Of a DNA stretch of 7,777 bases, positions 1 through 6,442 are shown one piece after another. The notes below the pieces were generated by a model. It was not told the DNA's origin and did no database searches. It saw only the letters and a list, made by a program, of their open reading frames with translations. A program made the position numbers and the translations under genes. Positions within the stretch are counted from its first letter, which is position 1; each line of letters starts with the position of its first letter. Location of the stretch: NCBI GenBank assembly GCA_030550225.1, contig JAUQPV010000113.1:1-7777 (forward strand). The letters run 5' to 3'. Origin of the DNA: Acidobacteriota bacterium. Lineage in GTDB: Bacteria > Acidobacteriota > HRBIN11.

Positions 1-1
1 C

Positions 2-157
2 GATCCCCTGCGGGCCATCGCCAAACTCCGGGCCTTACTGTATCGGGCCCGGCCAAACGTCCGGGAGATCGGCGTCCTGCACGCCATCTTCGACCACATG
101 GCCGTCCTGGGGGGTCTCAAGCGGCGGGTCCCCCAAGATAGAGACCCCAGACCATAG
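2..157 (+). CDS. C-terminal fragment of a TrmJ/SpoU-family RNA 2'-O-methyltransferase (5' end outside window)
   Basis: The window opens inside a gene in the frame starting at base 2; 51 codons remain before the TAG at 155-157. The visible peptide contains AKLRALLYRARPNVREIGVL followed by a short helix. This resembles the C-terminal tail of TrmJ-type tRNA methyltransferases, where a K-L-R-R-L-F-x-R-A-R-P segment is followed by E-(I/L)-x-(I/L)-L-R-G and the end of the protein. TrmJ methylates the 2'-OH of nucleotide 32 in the tRNA anticodon loop using S-adenosylmethionine. The catalytic SPOUT knot lies upstream, outside the window, so the assignment rests on this tail alone. The last dozen codons (RRVPQDRDPRP) run into a short nucleotide repeat that also contains the stop, so the extreme C-terminus may have been extended by repeat sequence. 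Another RNA methyltransferase of the same superfamily is possible. Confidence 0.55.
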   Translation, partial: DPLRAIAKLRALLYRARPNVREIGVLHAIFDHMAVLGGLKRRVPQDRDPRP

Positions 158-175
158 ACCCCGTACATAGACCCC
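140..175. repeat. Three-copy short direct repeat (core atagacccc)
   Basis: The 9-mer atagacccc occurs at 154-162 and 167-175, with a variant agagacccc at 140-148, giving a 13-14 bp period. The middle copy contains the stop codon of the upstream gene. The first copy also forms the right arm of an 8-bp perfect inverted repeat (ggggtctc at 111-118, gagacccc at 141-148). No T-run follows, so this is not a convincing intrinsic terminator. Confidence 0.6.
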
Positions 176-310
176 TTCAAATCCTCCGGAGCTCCACCTC
201 AACGATCGTCCCCCGACGACGGGTATATCTATTTGAGAGTTGTTGGGTTCGCGGGAAGGCGAATGCTACCGACTCCGGACGCCTGGCTTATGGAATCGTG
301 AGGTGGCATC
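158..310 (+). promoter_or_regulatory. Leader/promoter region of the sigma/anti-sigma operon (elements not resolved)
   Basis: This is the only gap upstream of the sigma gene, so a promoter is expected here. An AT-richer stretch at 224-245 (tatatctatttgagagttg) stands out from the GC-rich surroundings. TTGTTG at 240-245 could be a -35 element, with a weak -10-like AATGCT at 262-267. I see no clear ECF-type GAAC/CGTC pair. A perfect 8-bp palindrome CTCCGGAG lies at 184-191, and its core recurs at 333-340. The region is called by position and is tentative. Confidence 0.25.
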
Positions 311-934
311 ATGTCATGGCCGCCGACACCGCCTCCGGAGGCTATCATGACCGGGTCTACCCCCGACCAGGTGGGGATGCCGAGCTCCGACCCGTCCCTC
401 CCCAAGCTTGGAGACGGGCCTCAAGAGTCTTTCGAATCTCTGATGGTCCAATGGCAGGATCGCGTGATCCGCCTGTGTCGGTACTTCCTGGGCTATGGGG
501 AGGATGCCCTGGACGCGGCTCAGGAGGTCTTCATCCGCCTGTACCGAAGCCTCCCGAGCGTGGACCCGGGCCGACCCCTTGGGCCGTGGTTGTATCGCGT
601 GACGGTGAATGTGTGTCGGACCCATGCGTCTCGCAGGCGGCGCTATCTGCGTCTGAAGTCGATTCTCTGGTTGAAAAGCGCCGACCCGCCGTCCTGGAAT
701 CCCGTGGAGGCCGCCGCCGAGCAGGCCGACGAGCGGAAGATCATGAAAGCGGCCCTCCAAGCGCTGACCCCCAACGAACGGATTGCCGTCGTCTTGAGAG
801 ATATCGAGGGCTTATCGACGGCCGAGGTCGCCCAGACGATGGGCACTTCCGAGACGACCGTCCGGTCCCACATCAGTCGGGCCCGGGTCAAAATCCGGGA
901 ATACCGCAGTCGGTACCTCAGGAGGCCCTCATGA
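311..934 (+). CDS. ECF-type (sigma-70 family) RNA polymerase sigma factor
   Basis: This is a small two-domain sigma factor of 207 residues. Region 2 (about residues 40-108) has the F-x-x-L...R-V-x-R-L-C core, the D-A-x-D-A-A-Q-E-V-F-I-R-L-Y segment that contacts core polymerase and the -10 element, and W-L-Y-R-V-T-V-N-x-C followed by a basic R-R-R-R patch. Region 4 (about 143-200) reads L-x-x-L-T-P-N-E-R...L-R-D-I-E-G-L-S, then the helix-turn-helix T-A-E-V-A-Q-T-M-G-T-S-E-T-T-V-R-S-H, then R-A-R-x-K-I-R for -35 binding. There is no region 1 or 3, which defines the ECF class. The start at 311 has a six-base Shine-Dalgarno GAGGTG at 300-305 with a 5-nt gap. ATG at 347, preceded by GGAGG at 337-341, is an equally usable start giving 195 residues. 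The stop overlaps the anti-sigma start by ATGA, implying coupled translation and roughly stoichiometric production. It is probably held inactive by the downstream membrane protein; its target promoters are unknown. Confidence 0.93.
   Translation: MSWPPTPPPEAIMTGSTPDQVGMPSSDPSLPKLGDGPQESFESLMVQWQDRVIRLCRYFLGYGEDALDAAQEVFIRLYRSLPSVDPGRPLGPWLYRVTVNVCRTHASRRRRYLRLKSILWLKSADPPSWNPVEAAAEQADERKIMKAALQALTPNERIAVVLRDIEGLSTAEVAQTMGTSETTVRSHISRARVKIREYRSRYLRRPS
331..342. repeat. 12-bp perfect palindrome at the sigma gene start
   Basis: gcctccggaggc reads identically on both strands. It lies inside the first codons if translation starts at 311, but it includes the GGAGG Shine-Dalgarno motif if translation starts at 347, where hairpin formation would hide the ribosome site. 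The shared core CTCCGGAG also occurs at 184-191 in the leader. Regulatory meaning is speculative. Confidence 0.35.
920..925 (+). promoter_or_regulatory. Ribosome binding site fixing the anti-sigma start at 931
   Basis: A perfect AGGAGG lies 5 nt before ATG at 931. The reading frame is open upstream to 298, but that part is a shadow of the sigma gene. This site, the ATGA overlap and the conserved zf-HC2 N-terminus beginning M-N-C together place the start at 931. Confidence 0.85.
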
Positions 935-3900
935 ACTGCCGAGACATTCAGGACCTGATCGCCCTTTACGTGGAAGGGGACTTGCCGGCGGCCGAGGTCC
1001 CGCGGGTCGAGTCGCACCTGCAAGCTTGCTCGGCCTGCCAGGCCTTGGCCCAGGACATCCAAGATACCGTGCGGTCCCTTCGATCCCTCCGGGAAGAACC
1101 GATCCCCGAGGATTGGCTACAACGGTTCGGTCAAGCGATGCAGAAAATTCGGGAAGGGGAGGTCAAACCTCCGAGTCCCAGTCGTTTTTTGAAAACACCT
1201 GCCTGGTTATCTGCCCCATCGGTCCGGTGGGCCCTGGGGCTGGCCGCTCTCCTCATCGCCCTCGGGGTCCTGACCCGGCTCCCGGAATGGAGAAGTATGT
1301 TGCCGTCCCCACGACCCCCGGAAGAGACGAAGACCGCCCCGGTCGTAAGGGTAGAGGAGGAGAATAGTCCATACCTCTATCGTCACGGGCCTTCGCCTCG
1401 GGTCCTACAGAGTCCCCGCATCGCCGGTCGGGTCACCGATCCCCAGGGAAGACCCCTGAAGGGCGCGACCATCACGATTTTGGACGTCACCCAAAAGGTC
1501 CTGGCGAGGGTCGTCAGCGGAAAGGACGGGACGTTCGCCTGGGTCCCCAGACCCGGCCAGGTGGCATCCATACTGGAGGTTAAAGCCCAAGGGTTCGCGA
1601 CCCGATATCTCTACCTGGATCATGAGACGAGCGAAGCCAAAGAGGTCCTGATAGCACTCAATATCGCCCCGAGCCCTGCACGCCGCCCTCAAGATTCCGA
1701 GTTAACAGCGACGGCAATCGACTCGGGCGTCGAGGGGGGCGTACCTGCAGGAGTGCCCGGAGGGAAACCTGAGGGAATCCCTGGCGGGGCACCTGCGGCA
1801 CCGGCCTACGCAGAGACGGCGATAGGTTACTCTAGAAACTATGGAATCGCACCGGAAGCCTGGCAGAAGACGCTTTCCGAAGCCGACGAATTCCTCGTCG
1901 TGGCCGTCGAGTCTCCGACTCTTCAGGGTGAGCCGCCCGTCGAGTCCCGGCAGGCCCAACTCCGGGCCGTAGATGACCGAGGCCAGGAAGTCGGGGTCTT
2001 TCCCCTCAAGCACACGGAAGTGACGGCCGAGATCAGCGGGTATCTCGCCAGCACCCGGGTCGAGCAGGTCTACACGAACCCCTTCCGGGACGTCATCGAG
2101 GCGGTTTACGTGTTCCCGCTTCCCACGACGGCCGCCGTGCACGACTTCGTCATGAAGGTCGGAGGCCGCAAGGTCGTCGGCGTCGTCCGACCCCGCGAGG
2201 AGGCGGAACGGATTTACCGAGAAGCCCGGGCGCGGGGCTACACGGCCAGCCTCCTGACTCAAGAGCGGCCCAACGTCTTTACCCAGCAGGTAGCCAATAT
2301 CGAGCCGGGCGGCGAGGTCCGCGTCGAGATCACTTACTTTGAAACGCTCCGTTACGAAGACGGCTGGTACGAGTATGTCTTTCCCATGGTGGTGGGACCG
2401 AGATACATCCCCGGTCGGCCCCAACCGCCGACCGACCCTTCCCGGGAACCCGGGGGCGGATTTTCACCGCCGACCGACCGGGTCCCCGATGCGGACCGGG
2501 TCACGCCGCCCGTGGTCCCACCCGGCCAGCGGAGCGGCCACGATATCGACATCACGGTGGACCTGGAGGCAGGGCTTCCCATCCAGGAGCTGGATATTCC
2601 GAGCCACCGAGTCGACGTGGAGGACCGGGGGGCCTCCCGGCGGGTCATCCGCTTGAAGCCCGCCGATCGGGTCCCCAACCGGGACTTTGTCCTCCGGTGG
2701 AAAGTTGCCGGCCAAGCCCTCCAGTTTGGCGTTCTGACCCACCGGGATCGAGAAGATGGGTTCTTCACCCTCCTGCTCCAACCGCCGGCCCACCCGTCGG
2801 ACGACCAGGTGATGCCTCGGGAGATCACGTTCATCCTGGACATCTCGGGGAGCATGAGCGGCGTGCCCATCGAGACCTCCAAGAAGGTCGTCCAGGCGAC
2901 GTTGGACCGCATGCGGCCCTCGGACCTTTTCAATATCGTCGTGTTTGCCAACGGCGACGGCCAGTTGTGGGAACGTCCCCGCCCGGCAACGCCGGAGAAT
3001 ATCGCCGAGGCTCGGGCGTATCTCCAGTCATTGCAAGGCTCCGGAGGCACGGAAATGCTGGCCGGCCTGCGGCGGGCCCTGCGGTCCTACCATGACCCCC
3101 GATACCTTCAGATGTATGTCTTTCTGACTGACGGCTACATCGGTAACGAAGTCGAAATCCTCCGGACCATCCGGACAGAGGGCGGCGACGCCCGATTTTT
3201 CGCCTTTGGCATCGGGTCCAGTGTGAACCGGTATCTCATCGAGGGGATCGGGGAATTCGGCCGTGGGCGTTCGATGATCGTGCTCCCCCGGGACGGTCGG
3301 AGTTTAGACCGGGCCGTCACCGAATTTCTGAAGGCCATCGACGCACCGGTCTTGGTCGATATCGAACTCCAATGGAAAGGGGTCACCGTATCCGAGGTCT
3401 ACCCGGAGCGGGTACCGGACTTGTTTGCGGGTCAGACCCTGACCGTCATCGGGCGTTACCCGTCGGCGGCGACAGGTAGCCTCCTGGTTCGTGGCCGGTT
3501 GGGAAAGCAGGTCGTCGAGTATGAGATCCCCGTCCGATTTCCGGCCCGTCAAGCCGAGCATCGGGCTTTGGCCCCGGTATGGGCCAGGATGAAGATTCAC
3601 GACCTGATGAAGCGACTCACTGAGGCCACCGAAGAAGAGGAACGGCATCGATTGACCACAGACATCACGGACCTCGGCGTTAAGTACAAGCTGGTCACGC
3701 CGTTCACAGCCTTCGTAGCCGTTGACGAATCCCGCATCGTCGGAGACGGCCGCCCCGTCCGCATCTTTCAGCCCGTGGAGTTACCCCAGGACGTTGATTA
3801 CAAGGGCATCTTTGGGGAGAAGCCTGTGGGCAGGCCGATGCACGTGCCAGCCTGGGGGGTGGACCTGGTAATGGATTCGAAAGGTCAAGTCCGGGTGGCC

Positions 3901-4083
3901 CGCGTAGAGCCCCAGGGTGCTCTCGCCCGCGCCGGGATCCGACCGGGGGCCGTCCTCGTCCTCGTGGAACGCACGCGGGTCGTCGACCTGGTCCACCTCG
4001 AGGGCCTGCTCTTGCAAGTCCCCCGTGGGACCGTGAGGGTCACTTTCACGCCCGGCGGTACGGTCACCCTCCCCACGCCTTGA
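931..4083 (+). CDS. Transmembrane anti-sigma factor fused to VIT, von Willebrand A and PDZ-like domains
   Basis: This is a 1050-residue single-pass membrane protein. Residues 1-40 are a zf-HC2 anti-sigma domain with Cys3, His29, Cys33 and Cys36 (HxxxCxxC), expected to bind zinc and hold the co-encoded sigma factor in the cytoplasm. One hydrophobic helix (about 99-117) follows. The rest is predicted to lie outside the membrane: a carboxypeptidase-regulatory-like beta domain (about 161-243, G-R-V-T-D-P-Q-G-R-P-L-K-G-A), a Gly/Pro-rich linker (about 266-291), an unrecognised spacer, a VIT domain (about 359-497, with V-E-Q-V-Y-T-N-P-F), a Pro-rich linker, and a VWA domain (about 633-800). The VWA has a complete metal-ion-dependent adhesion site: D637-I-S639-G-S641, T707 and D734. 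Residues about 970-1050 look like a PDZ domain (V-x-P-Q-G-A-L-A-R-A-G-I-R-P-G-A). It probably transmits an outside ligand, adhesion or envelope signal to the sigma factor. The domain calls are strong; the signal sensed and any role for proteolysis are inference. Separate sigma, anti-sigma and VWA genes are a more usual arrangement than this one-chain form. Confidence 0.88.
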   Translation: MNCRDIQDLIALYVEGDLPAAEVPRVESHLQACSACQALAQDIQDTVRSLRSLREEPIPEDWLQRFGQAMQKIREGEVKPPSPSRFLKTPAWLSAPSVRWALGLAALLIALGVLTRLPEWRSMLPSPRPPEETKTAPVVRVEEENSPYLYRHGPSPRVLQSPRIAGRVTDPQGRPLKGATITILDVTQKVLARVVSGKDGTFAWVPRPGQVASILEVKAQGFATRYLYLDHETSEAKEVLIALNIAPSPARRPQDSELTATAIDSGVEGGVPAGVPGGKPEGIPGGAPAAPAYAETAIGYSRNYGIAPEAWQKTLSEADEFLVVAVESPTLQGEPPVESRQAQLRAVDDRGQEVGVFPLKHTEVTAEISGYLASTRVEQVYTNPFRDVIEAVYVFPLPTTAAVHDFVMKVGGRKVVGVVRPREEAERIYREARARGYTASLLTQERPNVFTQQVANIEPGGEVRVEITYFETLRYEDGWYEYVFPMVVGPRYIPGRPQPPTDPSREPGGGFSPPTDRVPDADRVTPPVVPPGQRSGHDIDITVDLEAGLPIQELDIPSHRVDVEDRGASRRVIRLKPADRVPNRDFVLRWKVAGQALQFGVLTHRDREDGFFTLLLQPPAHPSDDQVMPREITFILDISGSMSGVPIETSKKVVQATLDRMRPSDLFNIVVFANGDGQLWERPRPATPENIAEARAYLQSLQGSGGTEMLAGLRRALRSYHDPRYLQMYVFLTDGYIGNEVEILRTIRTEGGDARFFAFGIGSSVNRYLIEGIGEFGRGRSMIVLPRDGRSLDRAVTEFLKAIDAPVLVDIELQWKGVTVSEVYPERVPDLFAGQTLTVIGRYPSAATGSLLVRGRLGKQVVEYEIPVRFPARQAEHRALAPVWARMKIHDLMKRLTEATEEEERHRLTTDITDLGVKYKLVTPFTAFVAVDESRIVGDGRPVRIFQPVELPQDVDYKGIFGEKPVGRPMHVPAWGVDLVMDSKGQVRVARVEPQGALARAGIRPGAVLVLVERTRVVDLVHLEGLLLQVPRGTVRVTFTPGGTVTLPTP

Positions 4084-4084
4084 T

Positions 4085-4127
4085 GGTAGGCCAGGAGTTC
4101 GGCAGTTCGGCAATAAGGCGGTAAGGC
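4085..4127 (+). repeat. Octanucleotide array A (unit AGTTCGGC)
   Basis: Beginning just after the anti-sigma gene stop, four octamers run in register from 4096: agttcggc, agttcggc, aataaggc, ggtaaggc (4096-4127). A related ggtaggcc lies at 4085-4092, slightly out of phase. Each unit ends in GGC. Similar units frame the rpmH-mtnA island. Confidence 0.7.
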
Positions 4128-4150
4128 TAATGGACCGGTAGGTCCATTAG
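4127..4150. repeat. Perfect 10-bp hairpin, 4-nt loop
   Basis: ctaatggacc (4127-4136) and ggtccattag (4141-4150) are perfect reverse complements around the loop ggta. The element begins on the last base of octamer array A. No T-run follows on either strand, so it is not a classical terminator by itself. In the transcript it would form a stable 3' UTR stem-loop upstream of the terminator at 4194, and it could protect the 3' end or block exonucleases. Confidence 0.75.
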
Positions 4151-4193
4151 CAGGACCGTTCGGCCCGTGGAAACCCGCATGGATTCGACCTTT

Positions 4194-4223
4194 CCGACCG
4201 ACCCTTCGGGGCGGACGGTTTTT
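4194..4223 (+). terminator. Rho-independent terminator of the sigma/anti-sigma operon
   Basis: The left arm ccg-a-ccg-a-ccc (4194-4204) pairs with ggg-cgg-a-cgg (4209-4218), giving nine GC pairs interrupted by one A-A mismatch and one bulged A. The loop is a stable ttcg tetraloop closed by C-G, and TTTTT (4219-4223) follows directly. It lies 110 bp beyond the anti-sigma stop, which leaves a 3' UTR containing array A and the 4127-4150 hairpin. Confidence 0.82.
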
Positions 4224-4252
4224 CAAGCATCGTGACGTCGTGACGGAGTTTC

Positions 4253-4279
4253 GAAAGAAGCCGTCGCCGGGGCGAACGG
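4253..4279 (-). terminator. Possible terminator of the rpmH-yidC cluster
   Basis: Read on the minus strand, ccgt-t-cgc [cccg] gcg-acgg forms a seven-pair GC-rich hairpin with one bulged T (4279 down to 4261), followed by the moderately T-rich cttctttc (4260-4253). It lies about 160 bp beyond the yidC stop. The T-run is interrupted, so termination may be weak or Rho-dependent. It is the best candidate I find on this strand. Confidence 0.35.
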
Positions 4280-4292
4280 CCCGGGACCGGCC

Positions 4293-4324
4293 TCGTCACG
4301 TCGTTACGTCGTCACGCCGTCACG
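4293..4324. repeat. Octanucleotide array E (unit TCGTCACG)
   Basis: Four octamers lie in perfect register: tcgtcacg, tcgttacg, tcgtcacg, ccgtcacg. Two inverted copies (cgtgacgt, cgtgacgg) are at 4231-4246, forming part of the large inverted repeat. The unit sequence differs from arrays A to D but the 8-bp period is the same. Confidence 0.75.
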
Positions 4325-4404
4325 TAGCTTGAAAAATCGCGCTTCTCTGCCGATGGAAAAGGCCATCCTGACGCCGGGCTCACGAGCTGAACGGCTCTGG
4401 TATT

Positions 4405-4436
4405 TGCCCATCTGCCGACCTGCCTATCTGCCCGAC
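4405..4436 (-). repeat. Octanucleotide array B abutting the yidC stop
   Basis: Four units in register on the + strand: tgcccatc, tgccgacc, tgcctatc, tgcccgac. On the minus strand they read as G-rich units such as gataggca. The array ends one base before the yidC stop codon (4438-4440), so it begins the yidC 3' UTR. It faces array A across the convergent junction in opposite orientation. Confidence 0.72.
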
Positions 4437-4437
4437 T

Positions 4438-6168
4438 TTATCCCGCCTGGGTGGCCTTCAGACGCTGGCGCCGGGCCGGTTCGGTGGAGGGCGTCCGGAA
4501 GTAAAACCGGTGGTACAGGTACTGTTGGGCGATGCTAAAGACGTTGCTGAACAGCCAATACAAGACGAGGCCGCTCTGGGCGTTCATGAACATGAAGATG
4601 AACAGGCCCGACATCAGGTAGCCCAAGCGTTGCTGGGTGGGATCCATCGTCGTGGGTGTCAGCTTTTGCTGGAGGATCATCGTGATGCCCATTAGGATGG
4701 GCGTGATGAGGTAGGGGTCCGGGCGGGAAAGGTCCCGAATCCAGAATAGGAAGGGGGCCTGGCGGAGTTCGATAGAAACCGACAGGAGGCTGTAAAAGGC
4801 AAACAGGATGGGTAGTTGCAGGAGCAGGGGGAGGCAACCCGACATGGGGTTGACGCCGTGCTCCCGGTAGATGCGCATGAGTTCTTCATTCATCTTCTGG
4901 CGGCGGGGGTCCCGCAGGGGAATGCCCTTGTACTTCTCTTGGAGAGCCTTGATCTTCGGCTGGACGGTCTTCATCTTCTCGCTGTTGATGAACATCCGGT
5001 GAGATAGCGGCCACAGCAGGAGCCGCACCAGCAAGGTCGCCAGGATGATGGCCACGCCGTAGTTGGGGATAAGGCGATAGCAGAACTTCAGCACAGTTAG
5101 AAGACCCTTGGCGATGAAGCCAAACATGCCGTACTGGATGGCCTCGCCGAGCGTCGGCTCGACGGCCGTCAGGACCTCCAGGTCCTTCGGGCCCGCATAG
5201 AGGGTCCACCGGGCAAGCGTGCCCGGCCGGAAGGGCACGCCGAGGACCATCAGGACGTCCAGATTCTCTTCCAGATCGGCCGGCGGCGGGTCCGGCCATT
5301 TCTGACCCGGCGGGGCACCCAGGACGTGCGTCGAAAAGAGGGCGCCTGGCAAGGTCGTGGCGTCGGGGGCCAAAAAGGCGACGAGGAAGTAATTCGAGTG
5401 CAAGCCGACCCATCGGGCGTGCAGGCCCTCCCGAACGTCGTGGAGGTCCTTCTTGCGGCCGACACCCCGGGCCTTATCGTCCCGGTAGAGGCCCGACACG
5501 GCATGGAAGGACCAGCCGGCGGCCTTGCGTTCCTTCGCCGTCGAGTGTTCCAGGCCGGGGGCCCACACGAGATAGAACCGAGTCCCCGAAGTCGAGCGGG
5601 AGCGGTACAGGACCCGCAGGTCCACCTGGTAGGCGTCCGGTCGGAAGACCATCTGCTTGCGGACCCAATCGACGTCGTCGGCGTATTCGAGGGTCAATTG
5701 AATGGACCCGTCCGGGAGGGTCTCCAGATCGGTTCGGTGGAGGGCCTTATCGAGTCGCTCGATGGGCCTTCCGTCGGCATCCAGGATCCGCAGGGGGCGC
5801 CAGGCTGAGACATACTGGGGGATAAGCTCTAAGGGTTGGCCTTGAAGGCCCTTGTATCGCAGGAGCTTCCACGACGTCGGATAGCCGCCTTGGTTGGTCA
5901 CCGTGATGTCAAAGACCTGGGTCCGGACATGAAACGTCTGGAGTCGTTCGGCAGCGATCGGACTCGACGGCCAAGCTTCTTCGGATTCACCAGCCGACGG
6001 CGCCGAGGCTTGGGTTGCCGAGGCAGACGGCGGGGGCGTTCCAGGGGTCGGTACCGGAGGCGGCGGAAACCACTTTTGCATCACATAGGAATACAGGAGT
6101 AGAAAACCGACCGTCAGGACGACCAGGACGATCCCCCGCTTCAGGGGGCTCCAGTTTTCGATACCCAT
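4438..6168 (-). CDS. yidC: Membrane protein insertase YidC
   Basis: YidC inserts and folds inner membrane proteins, alone or with SecYEG. The 576-residue product has an N-terminal membrane anchor (about residues 11-30), a Pro/Ala/Ser-rich linker (35-70), and a long periplasmic beta domain (about 75-335) of the kind found in Gram-negative YidC. The conserved five-helix insertase core follows (about 345-550). It includes A-T-L-L-V-R-L-L-L-W-P-L, with R382 as the hydrophilic-groove arginine, the cytoplasmic helical hairpin M-K-T-V-Q-P-K-I-K-A-L-Q-E-K-Y-K, and N-P-M-S-G-C-L-P-L-L-L-Q-L-P. Later helices lie near 446-466, 484-502 and 518-545, and the tail is basic. The frame is open to 6252, but ATG at 6168 is chosen because it immediately precedes the membrane anchor, has a GAGG ribosome site, and sits 7 nt after the yidD stop. 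It is last in the cluster; no jag or mnmE follows here. Confidence 0.96.
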   Translation of the reverse strand: MGIENWSPLKRGIVLVVLTVGFLLLYSYVMQKWFPPPPVPTPGTPPPSASATQASAPSAGESEEAWPSSPIAAERLQTFHVRTQVFDITVTNQGGYPTSWKLLRYKGLQGQPLELIPQYVSAWRPLRILDADGRPIERLDKALHRTDLETLPDGSIQLTLEYADDVDWVRKQMVFRPDAYQVDLRVLYRSRSTSGTRFYLVWAPGLEHSTAKERKAAGWSFHAVSGLYRDDKARGVGRKKDLHDVREGLHARWVGLHSNYFLVAFLAPDATTLPGALFSTHVLGAPPGQKWPDPPPADLEENLDVLMVLGVPFRPGTLARWTLYAGPKDLEVLTAVEPTLGEAIQYGMFGFIAKGLLTVLKFCYRLIPNYGVAIILATLLVRLLLWPLSHRMFINSEKMKTVQPKIKALQEKYKGIPLRDPRRQKMNEELMRIYREHGVNPMSGCLPLLLQLPILFAFYSLLSVSIELRQAPFLFWIRDLSRPDPYLITPILMGITMILQQKLTPTTMDPTQQRLGYLMSGLFIFMFMNAQSGLVLYWLFSNVFSIAQQYLYHRFYFRTPSTEPARRQRLKATQAG

Positions 6169-6175
6169 CGGTGCC

Positions 6176-6442
6176 TCACCCAGACGACGAATGGGAGGGT
6201 CCAGGGACGGTATCCCGGACGGACGGCGGCGGGGGGACGGGGTCATACCCACCGGGGTGCCAGGGATGGCAACGGGCGATCCGCTTCAGGCCCATCCAGA
6301 GGCCCCGGTAGGGGCCGTACCACTGAATCGCCTGGTAGGTGTACTCCGAACAACTCGGCCAGAATCGACAGACGGGGGGTAGCCACGGTCGTATCAGCCA
6401 TTGGTAGAGGCGAATGCCTGCTAACAAGACGGTCCGTATCAT
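6176..6442 (-). CDS. yidD: Membrane protein insertion efficiency factor YidD
   Basis: This 88-residue protein shows the YidD family signature: W-L-x-x-V-C-R-F-W-P-S-C-S-E-Y-T at about 21-36, then A-I-x-x-Y-G-x-x-R-G-L-W-M-G-L-K-R-I-A-R-C-H-P-W-H-P-G-G-Y-D-P-V-P. The conserved Cys residues (25, 31, 58) are present. YidD is a small, inner-face membrane-associated protein that assists YidC-dependent insertion. ATG at 6442 overlaps the rnpA stop as ATGA, with a GGGAGGG ribosome site about 8 nt upstream. The frame is open further upstream (to 6712), but that part is a shadow of rnpA. The Ser/Pro-rich tail after residue 70 is variable in the family. Confidence 0.94.
   Translation of the reverse strand: MIRTVLLAGIRLYQWLIRPWLPPVCRFWPSCSEYTYQAIQWYGPYRGLWMGLKRIARCHPWHPGGYDPVPPPPSVRDTVPGPSHSSSG

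Larger units (their letters stand above)
4219..4336. repeat. Large imperfect inverted repeat with 28-nt arms built from octamers
   Basis: The left arm 4219-4246 (TTTTT, caagc, then two cgtgacg octamers) matches the reverse complement of the right arm 4309-4336 at 24 of 28 positions. The T-run of the + strand terminator is the outer end of the left arm, and its partner is the A-run at 4332-4336. The 62 bases between the arms carry a second, GC-rich hairpin (4261-4279). In single-stranded form the region would fold into a long cruciform-like structure. Confidence 0.7.

Noticed and set aside
298..930. Open reading frame upstream of and in frame with the anti-sigma gene, suggesting a 1261-residue protein
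   Set aside because: It is antiphase to the clear sigma factor and has no family features. AGGAGG at 920-925 and the zf-HC2 N-terminus place the start at 931.
1702..3050. Long minus-strand ORFs across the VIT-VWA region
   Set aside because: They are frame shadows of a GC-rich gene; their translations are low-complexity Arg/Gly/Pro/Ser with no domains and no ribosome sites.
4329..4538. Short + strand ORF at the end of yidC
   Set aside because: It lacks a ribosome site, crosses octamer array B and overlaps the conserved yidC 3' end.
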